DNA of 64,000 bases from Trichopria drosophilae (Eukaryota > Arthropoda > Insecta > Hymenoptera > Diapriidae). The stretch covers positions 118,587,001 to 118,651,000 of the forward strand of contig CM059585.1 of assembly GCA_030407085.1 (NCBI GenBank), written 5' to 3'. Below the pieces are notes generated by a model. That model did not search any database. It was not told where the DNA came from and saw only the letters and a program-made list of their open reading frames with translations. Positions 1-12,009 of this stretch are shown piece after piece. Made by a program: the position numbers and the translations under genes. Every line of letters begins with the position of its first letter. The first letter of the stretch is position 1.

Positions 1-562
1 AACCGAGGCTGAATGTCTTGATTAATACCCATTAAATTCATGTTTACTCGATTTACAGCAAGACGTACATGTATCTCAGAAGTTTCTGAATTATCCACCT
101 CCATCTCTGTTATCAATTTATCACTTATCAACAGGCTTGTAAAAGAATGTTTTTTACACGATTTTCAGCACAAGTTTAGGTATTGAAAATTTGATTTCTT
201 TAGGAAAACTTGATCTGTCTTGTTCTATTCGTTCCTTGCTCCAAAATCCCCTAAGTTTCTCATTATCAACAGATCAGCTGCTCAATTATTCCCACTATGA
301 TCTCTGTTCCCAGCATCCTCGATTTCCATGCGGTCGCCGGTTCTCGCCTTTTTGGATACGTGATAATACAGCGACTCCAGCGGCCACTCTGGAACTAGTG
401 AAGTGGAAACACTTCGTGACGTCATATACCGGAAAAATGATAAATTCTAATTTCATTATATCGTGTATATGAATAGATATATGTATGGGATTCATTTTAT
501 TATAAATCTTAATATTGAATTTGTTTTTTGAAGATTTATCGAAATTTACATTTCAAATTTAA

Positions 563-1879
563 CCCATTAAGGCCCAGACGGACGAATTTTCAGCATCAGT
601 TTGAACATCGATAATTTGTATATAAACGCCTTTGGAAAAATTTTAGCTCCACTGATTCCAACGCAATATTTTATACTCTTTCAGAATCTTTCAATAAAAT
701 TTCGATAAAATGAACCGCAAAAAAGTTATAAACGTTTTTTTAGAAAAAATCATGGTTTTTTACATTTCCTTTTTCAATAAAACATTACTTTCACCACGAA
801 CTGGCGTTGGGAAACATATCTAAGGTATAAATATCGCGTCCGTGGACCCTCAGGATTAAAATGTACCATTTTTCGATTCGTAATTCAAGATTGTGATTTC
901 CAAAATGGCGCCTAGTAGCTAAAAATTCTTTTTAAAACTTAACAAATGTTTTTCTCGAAAATTATAGACTTTAGATAACATTTTTTAAGAACAATAGTGC
1001 TTCAGAATGAGTCAAAAAATACCCTAAATTTTTTTTTTTTAATATATGGATGCAATTTTTGATTTTTCGAAAATTAGAAAAATCGGAATTTTGAAAAAAG
1101 TAATTTAAAACATCTGCCAAAATTTGAGAGTGTTCTTTAACCAATTCGAAGACATTTTTGTTATAAGGAAATTTTCTCCAAAGTCTATAGTTATCAAAAA
1201 AATTATTACACTTTTCTAAATTTTACGGTTAATAAATTATTTTCGTGAAAACTATGAGCTTTAGAAAAATTGTCCTTAGAACATAAATGTCTTACAATCG
1301 ATTAAAGAATACTCTCAAATTTTTTCAGATTTTTTAAATGACTTTTTTCAAAATTCCGATTTTTTAATTTTTCGAAAAATAAAAAATTGCATCCATATGT
1401 TCTAAAAAAATTTAAGGGTATTTTTTGACTCATTCCGAAGCACTATTGTTCTTAAAAAATTTTCTCTAAAGTCTATAGTTTTCAAGAAAAAAAATTGTTA
1501 AGTTTTAAAAACAATTTTTAGCTGCTTGGCGCCATTTTGGAAGCCACAATCTTAAATTACGAATCGAAACATGGTACATTTTAATCCTGAGGGTCCATGG
1601 ACGCGATATTTTCACCTTAGATATATTCCCCAACACCAGTGCGTGGTGAAAGTGAGTTTTATTGAAAAAGGAAATGTAAAAAACCATGATTTTTTTCTAA
1701 AAAAACGTTTATAACTTTTTTGCGGTTGATTTTATCGAAATTTTATTGAAAGATTCTGAAAGAGTATAAAATTTTACGTTAGAAATAGTGGAGCTAACAT
1801 TTTTCCAAAGGCGTTTATATACAAATTATCGATGTTCCAACTGATGCTGAAAATTCTCGTCCGCCTGGGCCTTAATGGG
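563..1879. mobile_element. Long foldback transposon (piggyBac-type ends), 1317 bp
   Basis: The whole segment is one imperfect palindrome centred near 1221, with arms of about 650 bp. The ends are CCCATTAAGGCCC and its inverse GGGCCTTAATGGG, each flanked by TTAA (559-562 and 1880-1883). A TTAA target and CCC termini are hallmarks of piggyBac-type elements. No transposase is present, so the copy is non-autonomous. The open frame at 1505-1687 lies inside the right arm and is not a gene. Confidence 0.85.
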
Positions 1880-1898
1880 TTAACATAACATTGAAGTA

Positions 1899-1991
1899 CA
1901 GCAGCCCCTGTCCTAAGTTATTGACGAATTCAAACAGTTAAAGTGGTGCACCTGGCGGTCGAGTTTGAACTAATATGTAGACGACTCACTG
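1899..1991. mobile_element. Short TA-flanked MITE (CAGTGAGTCG/CAGYAG family)
   Basis: A 93-bp element bounded by TA on both sides. One end is CAGCAGCCCCTGTCCTAAG and the other, inverted, is CAGTGAGTCGTCTACATATT. Both ends recur in the copy at 3332-3613, so this is an internally deleted member of the same Tc1/mariner/pogo-type family. Confidence 0.7.
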
Positions 1992-2134
1992 TATCACTGT
2001 ATGGTGTTCAATAGAGTTCAAATACACGTAGAGTTTAAAAGGTTATAAAATTTATTTTTTCGTTTTCTTGTGAAATTCAAAATGTCCCCTCTAATAGAAT
2101 TGGAGCATTTAGAGGGTTAGTTAGACCGGTTAGA

Positions 2135-2680
2135 CCTCTTCGTGGAATAGAGAGGTTGTGAAAAATATCCCAACAAATGAAAAAGTATACGAAAAATCTG
2201 TGTACGATTTAATACGAAATACGTTTGTTTCTTTCCCACTCTTTCAGTTTACGAATGCGAGTGTATACAATATTATACGCGATACATAAACGCACATAAC
2301 CTCAAAGAAACGATTACTTTGGGTTATCGAATGATTTAAACTCAAAACTAGAAAATAGAACATTTCTTCGAAAATTATGAAATACGGAAAATGATATACA
2401 TAATCAATTCTTCGATTAAATTAACAGAATTTAAAGCTATTCTAAGCTGCAACAAATAAATTTTTGTAATGCGCTAAATACGGTATCGTATAAGATCGAA
2501 TGAATTCAATTCTGGTATTACAGGTTACAACATAAAATAGTATAAAATCGAATAAGAATCTCGAATAATCAATATCCCACTAGAAAGAAACAGAATGCAA
2601 AATATCGACTCCGTATACTTTTTCGTTTATTGGGACAGTTTTTGTGAGTATTCGAGAAGACAAAAATTCACGAAGATCCT
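2135..2680. mobile_element. Degenerate foldback element
   Basis: The left arm at about 2170-2200 carries CCCAACAAATGAAAAAGTA. The right arm at about 2610-2637 carries its inverse, TACTTTTTCGTTTATTGGG. Weaker complementarity (CTTCGTG/CACGAAG) extends outward to about 2135 and 2675. The target duplication and exact limits are not clear. Confidence 0.5.
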
Positions 2681-3331
2681 CCATGAAGTATGACGCAGTA
2701 CAAATCCAGATTAATAAAAAAAAAATGAAAAAGTGGAAGGAAAAATAAAATCAATTTCATATTCGTGTCCAGCAGGTGCTTCAAAGGAACATTGCTGTAA
2801 ACATGCAATGGCTACGCTTATTTACCTTGAGAAGAAGTTATATAAGCATAATATTCTGTTAATTTTACTAAAAAATATCAAAAGATATATTGAAGTGTAG
2901 GTATATGTTTTTAACAAATTATAATACAATAATATGTTAATGTATTAATTCTCTTAATATTAAATAAAATGAACATAACCTAAAATCAATTTGACTCACA
3001 CTTCGTTATTTTTATTATTGTTAAAAATTTACTTACTAAATTATAGTAACTGACTTTCACTATTATTCTATAGGAGTTATTACCTAATTTAGATTATAGA
3101 GTATGCAAATCATTTTAATTAATATATAATTCTTCAGGCACGATGAAGAATGAGGAACGTTGACATGTATTTTTTTTTCGACTGGAATCTTGCAGTCATT
3201 TCGTTCCCATTTTTTTCTCCATAATTATTAGTTGATATTTAAATAATATGGTAAGTATTAATAACCTCGAGTTAATAGTAAACTAAACATGAAAACCTCT
3301 CAAAACCTATATATTTACATTCAGCACCATA

Positions 3332-3613
3332 CAGTGAGTCGTGTACATATTAGTTTGAATCGCCAATACCGCCGCTTTTTTCAAAATTGCTGGAGTTTGT
3401 CCAAAGTTATAGCCCCTCACATTCCCCACTTGCGCAACTCTGTTTATATCCGTGCAATGAGTGCTTCTGAGTGTGAGTGTCGCGAAGCCAGTGTGGCTCA
3501 GCAATGTGGTGGGGGAAGGCGAGGAAGAGAGTGGTATAACTTTTAACAGGCCAAACGCATAACTTCGAATATACATATAACTTTAGACGGCATAACTTAG
3601 GGCGGGCCTACTG
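3332..3613 (+). mobile_element. TA-flanked MITE, CAGTGAGTCG...GGCGGGCCTACTG family
   Basis: A 282-bp element between TA dinucleotides (3330-3331 and 3614-3615). It shares its left end with the 1899-1991 copy. Its right part (ATACATATAACTTTAGACGG, then the AACTTAGGGCGGG end) is shared with 40110-40217 and 53475-54105. The 85- and 89-codon frames at 3289-3576 read through it and are rejected as genes. Confidence 0.75.
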
Positions 3614-6400
3614 TATTGTCATTTCACATAACTGTAAACGTTGTAAATTTACCATGGTCCTTATAAAATTCCTAACCCCAAATGTACATTTATTTCTGAC
3701 ATAGTAAAATTACCAGGTTTCAATGTTTTCCATCAAACCGACGCACGTTTAACGTAGTAATTTTACAGCGAACTGTAATTTCTCTATGCTGTTGTAGTCA
3801 ATTTTCACAATTGTGTAGAAACTTTTTATCGTTTAATGATCATAAATTGTGGGGGGAGTGCACCGTTTGTGGGCACGTTGTAGGCATCCCAACGTAAATT
3901 TGGACAACAAGCATACGGCAACTGATCTGAGTACATACTGTAAAACTTTTAAGTTGACATTATACAGTTTTCGTGCTGATATCGTAACGAATATACACAT
4001 TTTCGTCGTAATATCGAGATAATAACATTTATCTATAGTAAATAAATGGAAAAATGTTTTTTTTTTAGGCGCTAATTGTGAATTGTTTTGAAAAGGTTCT
4101 GATTGCGTTTCATGTGTGGTCACTGATATATATGATTTGATTTTGTTTTTAGACAAAATGTTTGTACCACATAATGTATTGGTGTTTTTAAAAAATGACT
4201 GCCATTCCCAGTTATGGGCACCTTTATGTATCCAGATGTGGGCATCCTTGTTTTTCTCATTTAATGTGTTTGCTTCAGCGTGTTTTTGGTTCAGAAACAT
4301 CTCAAATATTGTAATTTGTCATTGTTAAATGCATTTCATGCATTTTTAGCCACGCCATCCGGAAAAATCATTTTATCGAACAAAATGGATTTCAACGCGG
4401 TGTAAGAAGTCATTAAGTGTTGCTATAGCGGACAATGAACCGGCCATAGGAATAGAATGGCTAAAGCATATGAAACTTTTCGCCAGTAAAGGGTTTTAAA
4501 TTAAATAAATTTTTCTTTCCCCTTCATTTATGTTGGTTTTTCTTTATATTTTTTTATTTTGACCGCATTTTCCAAGGGAGTCCACAACCGGGTACTACAT
4601 TTTTAACATTAGAATAATAAATGCCTGTAAAATAAGTATAAAGAATCAATTATCAGTTTACCCTATGAAAACAGCTATTTTGACGGTATATTGAAGCAGT
4701 TATCTGGAAACTGAATTGTTTAATATTATATTCTTAAAGTTCAACAAAAAACGGACTCCTTTTTTATGAACTAGTATAACGAAAAAAATTGTTTCTGGTT
4801 TAAAAACACAGGAAAAAGAAAACCAATTCCTGTTCTTTGTATAAAAGTCGCTATATTTAATTTCCAAGCAGTTATACCACAATCGTGACTTCGGAATCTT
4901 TAAGAGCGAAAACATTTGGGAATATCTCTAGAACTTTTAACTTTCGTGAGGGTAAGTGGTTCAATCCTGTTTCTACCACTAGAACCCGCATTATCTCAAT
5001 AAAATCGTTTATACATGTTTTTTAATATAGCAAAAAAAAAAGCCAGCGTGGGAAACAGAGGTCGAAAACTTCAAGTAACATTTTTTTGAATATCAGTTCA
5101 ATATACTTTGCCTTTAGTAGACCACCTTTATGTTACAAAATTGGTAAGTTTTGTTTATTTGATGTCCTCTAATTTTTATTTTTTAATGTTTTGTATAATA
5201 TTGAAAACCAAAGTTACAATAAATGAATTCAAAATTTTCAGCTATTGATTTGAAATCCGGCGCGCAAAATTAGTTGAGAACGATTTTTATTTGTTGTTGA
5301 AACAATGTTTGAATATTTTTGCGAGTATATTTCACTCGAGTCAGAGGTTTTGTTTGTTCAGAATAAGGTAGTCACAATTAAACTTGCAAATAATATATTT
5401 TGCTATTTACAGCTGAAGTGAGATACAAGTCAATGTGCTTGATAGAAAGGTTGTTTCGAGACTGACTAGTGCCGTTCAAAGTTCAAATATTCTGACCGAT
5501 CTACAAAAAACGCGGGGGAAATGAAAACAATTAACTAAATTTGGCCGAATTCCGCGTAACAAATAGTTCGAATATCACAAACAATGTTGAAATAATATTC
5601 AAAATCATTTAAATTAAAGTACTATTTTTACTTTCACTTCCAAACAGATTATGATTTCTCTGTTAGAACTATTCTCGTTGACACGTATGTTCTCCGTTTC
5701 CGAACACATTTCCATGCAAATAAAGTCGGACAGTGAAGAACATGCAAATTCGACACCGGATCTTTCTTCGAGCTTGTTGAATTTTTACTTATCTACGAGT
5801 AAGGCGTTTCAAATGACAGAGTCGTATACAAATTGGAAATTGTAGTACATATTCCACTTCTTTGCGAACAAGAATTTTGTCAATTATTTGAAGTTTTCAA
5901 TGAATCTATTTTGATATGAAATAAATACAAAATTCGAAAAAAATCAGTTATAATACTTGTACATTTTGTAAGAATTTTGAGAAATTTTGAATATAAAATG
6001 AAAATTGACCGAAGAGAATAGAACAGGTGGCGACATTAAAAATAAATTGAAATTGTTTAAAAGAAGAATTCGAAAACATATTTAACTTCTAGATTAAGTT
6101 TGATAAATGTTGTTTTGTTTGGTCTTCTACAATGTTGAGGGAAATGCCCAATTGATAAAAATGCGGAAAAATGTATAAAAGTGAATTTCTCGCACCAAGT
6201 TAACAAATATGCCCGAGTTTAGATACATTGTTAGAACATCCTTATGATTTTATGTTACCAGAGTAACAGCATGCTATTAAATCGTTTAACACACATACAT
6301 TATGCGAGAGTAGCAGAAAATTACGAAACTCGTAATAGAAATATGAGTATGAGGCACCCTTGATTTCTGTCGCAGAAGTTGGATTTCGATTCGATCATAA
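3614..6400. other. Gene-free AT-rich stretch
   Basis: No coding signal was recognised. The 155-codon minus frame at 3833-4300 and its plus-strand partner overlap sequence (GTTTGTGGGCA near 3866) that recurs near 54275, so they probably read an old repeat. Confidence 0.4.
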
Positions 6401-6413
6401 GGTATTCCAAAGT

Positions 6414-6517
6414 TCGTGCGTAAAGTGCCTTTTTCCGTGCGTAAAGTACTCCATTAGCGCATACGTGTGCGTAAAGTAAAGACTGTGCGTAAAGTAAAAC
6501 TAGGGCGTAAAGTAAAA
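6414..6517. repeat. Irregular array of GTGCGTAAAGT units
   Basis: Five units with the core GCGTAAAGT lie within about 100 bp (near 6416, 6437, 6469, 6485 and 6503), spaced 16-32 bp apart. They create the LLYA-repeating minus-strand frame at 6321-6530, which is therefore not a credible protein. Confidence 0.7.
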
Positions 6518-6518
6518 G

Positions 6519-6631
6519 CAGTGATGCCAATTTAGGGGGATTTGGGCGATGGTGACAGAACGTCTACCTACTGTAATGCTTGTGTAAGCTTCTCCCACTA
6601 TCGTACAAAATTCCCTTAAACTGATAACATT
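6519..6631. mobile_element. Hairpin MITE copy A (TTTAGGGGGATTT family)
   Basis: The left end, GTGATGCCAATTTAGGGGGA, is mirrored by TCCCTTAAACTGATAACAT at the right. A second copy lies at 12746-12856 with the same inverted layout and inner CTCCCACT. Confidence 0.6.
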
Positions 6632-8950
6632 GAACCCTCCCGCCCCAAAAGCACCAATCCTACACTGTGTCACGAGGAGCATAAATATATTCTATGAAAC
6701 AACAAATTATTCACATTATTTTCATTTGTGAGCGAGAGTCTCCGCCCCTCAAACCCCCGTCATTGCAGTTAACGTTTACATATAATTTTTTTCAATTCCT
6801 GGAAAATAAATAGATGTTACTTCGTAAATAAACTTACACTATCATAAACAATAACAAAAGAAGCAATAATATGTCTTTGTAAATAAATATAATAATGACG
6901 ATAGAGAAAAAATTAAAAACATAATGTATGAGAAGGTTTAGTTTAAATATATACAAAATGGTAATCCACATATTATCATTATAAATAATATATTGTTAAA
7001 TCGGGGGGGGGGGATTTGAGCAAACCAGCTGATCCGGGTGGTGAAGATAAAATATAAAAAATACCCGTGGATGTCATGGAAACCATTGTTAACGTTCACT
7101 CTTTCGTAATACAAATGAGAACAAACAATAATGTCCTTAACATTACTTGAGAATTAACTGATAATTCTTGGAAATAAATAAAAATTATTATCTATTTCCA
7201 ACAGTTACCGACGAATTCTCAATTAATTTGTTGTGAATTTTTTAAGTATAGCTCCATATAGTATAGTTAGAATTACACCTACGAGAGCCCAAATGTTGAA
7301 AAATTGATTCAATAATTTTACGGATTTTAACATAAATTCCTCCTTGTCCAATGACCACTTTAAAACGCCTTTTACAATAGCACTAGTTCAATTTCTTATT
7401 TTAACTTTGAACTGTTTTTTTAAATACATTTTACATTCCATTATTATATTCTGTTAAAATTCTACCGGTGTGAAGCAAGCCAGCGGTTTAATGGTTTTCG
7501 ATGTTGATTTAAACGCCGCCGACAGAAAATTTAAAATATATCCGCGCGCCCCGTGTGAAAATTCGTACGAAGTTAAAAGTATTTCTCGGAAATAATGATC
7601 AACGTCCAAACTGTAAACAAACGAACAAATGGAAAATAAGGATCGACATTACGTTAGAGTAACGCCTTACTTTGTTTACAAACTGAACGTGTCCGACAAT
7701 ACTGAGAATCTATGTATTTATTGTTTATTAAATGCGGTCGAGGAAATAAATGATTTAACCTATACGTCAGGATCCTATATACTCCGTATCGGTTAAATAT
7801 GATACTGATTTATCTCCTTACTTATCATGTGCTCTTTTAACAGTGTATGATTTTCTACAGAAGTGTTGGAAAACTTTAAGCCCTCGTCTCTACGAGCCGT
7901 TATGCTCAGTATTGGGAAGGCTAATTGCGATACGCAGCGCCATCTGAATGGAACTAAAATGATTAGGCCGTACCCCTTTGAAAGTACTAGTCACAAGTGG
8001 TTATCGACTTATTTTTTTTCGATAAATTTGTAGCGAACCCTAATCCCTATAGATAGAAATGTTCAGGCTATAGTCAGATCAGAAAGCTTTAATTGTCCAA
8101 ATCCTGTTATTGCCTGTTGTGAGAACTCAGTTTTGCTCCTGCCACACTTTCAGCTCTTTGGGAGCGTTTCTGGTTTCTTGTCCGGGCACCGAAATGTATT
8201 GTACGCACAAAAAGTGGGTGGGAGTGGGGACAGACAATAAGGGAGTTTTTCCTCTCCGGTAAAGACCATCGAAAGATAAGGGACTAAACGTAAAGTTCAT
8301 ACGGAATATTAAAAGTATAGTCTTCTTCTGCATTCCTACATGGAATCGAATTGAAATCTGGTTGGTGATGCAGTTAAAATATTTATTAATTTTGAACTAA
8401 TGAGGATTGAGTAGAAAAATGAAAAACCCAACATAAGAAATAGTACTTTTCGGTCTTAGGCCGTAAAGTTCAATTTTACGGACCGAATGGAGGTTGTGCG
8501 TCCGAGGACCGAGGATCATACAATCTCCAAACCGAGGTCGTAAAATTTTACGGCCGAGGAGCGAACACTATTTTTTGATACTCTGTTCGCAAAAGTAGCA
8601 CTTAACCAACTGTTTTTAGTCCGTAAAGTGCGGAGATCAGTCCGTAAAATCACACTTTATTTTCTATCTTTGTTTTCGTGATAATAGAAAATGTGATAAG
8701 GCTTTCTTGTCTAGGCGGATAACTTAACACGTGAAATAGAGGTACACAATATTATGATATATCTTACGAATTGATTACTTATTTTCCAGAAACTACCACT
8801 TATTTTCTAGACAATACCGGATCAATATGCGTCTTCATTACAATTTGAGTGTCATTTATTTTCATTAAAATCGAACAAAGGCCAAGCATAAAAACGATTC
8901 GTTTTCCTTAAAATCAATGTAAACTGAAATAAGATGGGAATGATTGAAAG
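6632..8950. other. Intergenic AT-rich stretch downstream of the transporter
   Basis: No gene was recognised. It includes a G-tract at about 7003-7014. Near 8450-8650, CCGTAAA/TTTACGG motifs occur in both orientations and look like part of a decayed inverted-repeat element. Confidence 0.35.
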
Positions 8951-8980
8951 ACTTAATTGAGAACAAACGTCGAATAAACC

Positions 8981-8986
8981 TTTATT
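8981..8986 (-). terminator. Possible poly(A) signal of the transporter gene
   Basis: An AATAAA hexamer on the minus strand lies about 335 nt beyond the stop codon. Other A/T-rich hexamers lie nearby, for example at about 8858, so the choice is uncertain. Confidence 0.25.
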
Positions 8987-9320
8987 TCTTTTCCGGTTGT
9001 TTTTTACTACACGACTGCTGATATACATCGTCGATGAGATATGCATGTAAATTTCAACGAGTGATCGTTTCTTTCTTCCGTTGTATATTGTTCGCTAGAC
9101 AAATAACAAGTAATAAAATAATATTCTCATGTATTTACAAATTCATTTTGTCTATTCATGAGCGATAAAAACATCTTGCATGTGTCCAACATGCACTGTA
9201 TACATATACATTTGTAATAAAATAAGCAAGGTTTCGCGTCCAGTCTCTAAATTCCCTACTCGTTTTTGGAATGATTCGACATCTTGTGTCAACCGTGTAA
9301 GGTGAATTTGGCCAGCACTA

Positions 9321-9385
9321 TCAGTCGATAGCAACTGTGGTCGGTGCCACCTCCAACAACATTTGGAGAAAAGCATTTACTCCTT
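9321..9385 (-). CDS. SLC7A9-like: SLC7A9-like transporter terminal coding exon 4
   Basis: A 65-nt terminal exon, too short to stand out as an ORF. The acceptor is GATGTTGCAG at 9387-9386. The last base of exon 3 (G) plus AA makes Glu564, followed by GVNAFLQMLLEVAPTTVAID and a TGA stop at 9323-9321. The LQMLLEVAP block closely matches the C-terminal LQMLMEVVPP of vertebrate b0,+AT, as recalled. Together with the correct phase, this makes the exon secure although it was found by eye. Confidence 0.9.
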
Positions 9386-12009
9386 CTGCAACATCAAACC
9401 AAAAGAAAGTGCTATTAATTAATGTATTCTGGAAATAGTAAAACTTGTTGAACATTGGCATTAGAGGTCAAAGTTACAAAAGATGAACTAGACCTTTTAA
9501 AAAAAGTTAGGGATGTTTTGTTATGTATGTTAGGTTATGATGACATTGTTGAGAAATCTAGGTCACGATGCTGGTACTACCTACGTACAGCTTTGAGCTT
9601 TCGTGCAACTTTGTTGAGACCAAAATAGTGGAGAAGTTCTAATCCGCACGGTGGCCATAGTATCTTTTGGTACACTTCGATATTCGCATCTGAAGTGGGA
9701 GGAGCGAGTGTTGGAGGGGTAAGTCGTACGAGGAGTACGGGGCTTTCAGACGGTATTGGCGTCACTGAGCGGATTAATTTGTTAGCCTCAATAAGGTTAC
9801 ACGAGCAATTCACACATTGACCATGAATGTTGTTATTTGCCGGTACTTGATTACGAAATACATAACAATAGACTAGTAGAAAGGGTAGTCTACAATACAA
9901 TGGACTAGCACATTTGATAAGGGTGCAAAATATATGCATAAAAATGAAAGTAAACTGAATACTATGAATCGTATTCTTGATTAATAAATAAATTTATTGT
10001 ATAGAATTGCCATTACAGTTCCCTTTTTTTTGTTTAATAAAAATGTGGGTCCAACGTTTCGATCTCTTGATGGCCTTTCTTAGGGGCGTACAAATGAGCA
10101 CGATTCAAATTGTACCGGTACAATTTATACAAGAAATTCATTTATTGAAATATGCATAAATATTAATATCTACTGGAATAATAATTCAATGTATAAAATG
10201 AACATACCCATAAATTTCGGCACATATCCGTACTTCACGAATGGGAGGTAGAACAGCATGCCAGCCGCGATAAAAACCGCAGCGTAGATATACTCGATCT
10301 GAGGATTTTCGATGATGGGTGCGATGATTAGATATATCGAAATCACGAGTACCATCACAGGTATGAAAAGCGGACATTTGTATGGCCTAGGATGATTTGG
10401 CCTCGTCCTTCGCATGACCAGCAATGCGAGCATCGCACCGCCGTAAAAGATCCAGGCGGTGAACGAAAAAAAGTCAATCAGCGAAGCAATGGTGCCATAA
10501 AGGACCATAATACCAGCTACGATGGAGTGAAATATCAGTCCTGGCGAAGGTGTAAATCGTCGCACGTGCACGTAACTTAAACAGTCAAGAAGATGCCCAT
10601 TCCTCGATGCGGCGAAGCACAATCGACCAGCAGCAAACAAGGTTCCGTTCGCCGATCCGAAAGTGCTGACCGCTACCGATAACGGCATCAGCCAGGCCAT
10701 CACTCCTAGGATTCGATTGCCGAATGTCTGAAATGAATAGATATAATGCATGCACATTCGTAAGAGTAAATTGGATTGGAGACTTTAGGATGTTTGAAAC
10801 GAAATGTCTCAAAATTGATTGTATTTTTTCAAAATAAAAAGTACTGAATTGAATTAATTCCTACCACAGCCACAGCTTCACTGCTAATCATTTCGGAGGG
10901 TGACATAGTAGCTAAGTACGAAACGTTTATCAGCGCATAGCAGAGGGTCACCAAAGGAATTCCTATGATAATTGACCTCGGTAAATTCTTTGAAGGATTG
11001 CTGATTTCCTCGGTGGCGTAATTCAAATTATTCCATCCATCGTACGCCCAGAGACCGGTGTAAAACGCAGTCGCCAGTCGGCCGATATTGGCCACACCGC
11101 TTTCCGAGTCGATCCCGTCGATCCCATCGATAACCTTGAATGAATTTTGCAGATGCTGCGTATTTCCTTGGGCAAGTTTATAAATCCCACCCACAATGAC
11201 TACCAGGATCGCTATCAGTTTACCAGCGGTGAAGGCGTTTTGTACGCCGGTGGCGAGATTGACGCTATAACAGTTGATCAAAAGAATAAGGACTATGGCC
11301 AGCAACGCCACGATCTTAACAATGTACTCCGGAGGATCGCACTCCGCGGTGAAGGCCTCGATCGTGTACTTGGCGAATGAAAGGCAGATTATAGCCATCT
11401 GCGAAGGCTTTAGCACCAGCGTCGACACCCAAGAAAAAAGGAAGGCGGGTGGCGCACCGAAAGCGTCCATAAAGTACGCATATTCGGCACCGCTGCTAGT
11501 GTTCATGGTACCCAATTCTGCATAGGCGAGTGCGCCGCAGAGGCTGAGTAATCCACAGGCGGTCCAAACCAGGAAGCTCATTCCAACGCTACCTGTGCGG
11601 AACAAAAGTTCATGCGGGGAGACGAATATCCCCGACCCGATCATCGTGCCGACGATTAGAGCCACCCCACTGAGGAGTCCCACCCGTCTCTTGAGGTGAA
11701 CAGGGTCGTTCTTCTCTGGGTCCGTCCCCTCCAGCCTTCCGCTCCCTCCACCCCCGTCTTCGTCATCCCCCAGACCTCCAAACTGGCCTTCTTCTTTACG
11801 GATCGACGTCCCGCCGCTTTGGTCCCACCCATTGCTCCTGCTGCGTATTGCCGTCGGCGACGACGCTGTTGTCCGGTTTGGACCGACTCTAACCACACCT
11901 TCGCCTGGTCCTGGTACCCATTTACCGCCCTTATTTGATTGTTGCTGTTGTATTTGTTGCTGTTGCCCTTGATTTGCATTGATCGTCTGTGGATCGTGTC
12001 CCAAGGAAG
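9321..12009 (-). CDS. SLC7A9-like: b(0,+)-type amino acid transporter 1-like (SLC7 light chain), exons 2-4
   Basis: This is the body of an APC-superfamily, LAT-type amino acid transporter, expected to be a twelve-pass membrane protein that exchanges cationic and neutral amino acids when disulfide-linked to an SLC3 heavy chain. Joining 12009-10865, 10727-10208 and 9385-9321 gives one open frame. Numbered with the proposed exon 1 (584 aa), residues 9-115 form a hydrophilic tail with a Gln run (about 22-33) and a Gly/Asp-rich stretch (89-98). TM1 carries GSGIF (133-137). Cys232 sits before PPEYI, where b0,+AT has the Cys that bonds rBAT. TM6 holds WAYDGW (329-334). SANGT (415-419), RRFTPSP (446-452) and the tail LQMLLEVAP (570-578) resemble SLC7A9 more than LAT1 or y+LAT. 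The Drosophila counterpart is probably sobremesa (CG9413), recalled rather than searched. The N-terminal tail is much longer than in mammalian b0,+AT. No Met precedes residue 131 in exon 2, so the start lies upstream. Confidence 0.95.
9386..10207 (-). other. Intron 3 of the transporter, with an unexplained open frame and a repeat motif
   Basis: The intron holds a 120-codon open frame on the minus strand (9577-9939). Its C-terminal half is proline-rich and then basic, and no family was recognised. A CGTTTCG...CTT motif of a dispersed type lies at about 10048-10087. Neither shows splice sites that would fit the transporter frame. Confidence 0.4.
10208..10727 (-). CDS. SLC7A9-like: SLC7A9-like transporter exon 3
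   Basis: A 520-nt exon. The acceptor is TTCATTTCAG at 10729-10728. The donor is ATGG|GTATGT, with GT at 10207-10206. It enters in phase 0 and leaves after the first base of a codon. It encodes residues 391-563, including SANGTLFAAGRL, the RRFTPSP loop and the last membrane helices. The intron before it (10728-10864) is only 137 bp, and the one after it (9386-10207) is 822 bp. Confidence 0.94.
10865..12009 (-). CDS. SLC7A9-like: SLC7A9-like transporter exon 2 (TM1 to about TM8)
   Basis: A single 1145-nt exon. The acceptor is TTTTAG at 12011-12010 and the donor is GTG|GTAGG, with GT at 10864-10863. It enters with two bases of a split codon (CT) and leaves in phase 0. The next exon then continues as AVAV|TFGNR, the junction expected from SLC7 proteins, where AVAVTF is conserved. 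It encodes the Gln/Gly-rich N-terminus and all of the substrate-site helices TM1 and TM6. The frame is open a few codons further upstream, but those codons run into intron sequence. Confidence 0.93.

Noticed and set aside
3833..4300. 155-codon minus-strand frame
   Set aside because: It overlaps a sequence that recurs near 54275. It has no domain, and an open frame also exists on the opposite strand.
6321..6530. LLYA-repeat protein
   Set aside because: It is produced by the GTGCGTAAAGT array.
10829..10864. Apparent continuation of the exon 2 frame (GINSIQYFLF)
   Set aside because: It lies past a donor that joins exactly to TFGNR, so it is intron sequence.
11656..11979. Independent 107-codon gene opposite in frame to the transporter tail
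   Set aside because: It overlaps the transporter exon in another frame of the same strand. It is kept only as an overlapping-ORF finding, not a separate gene.
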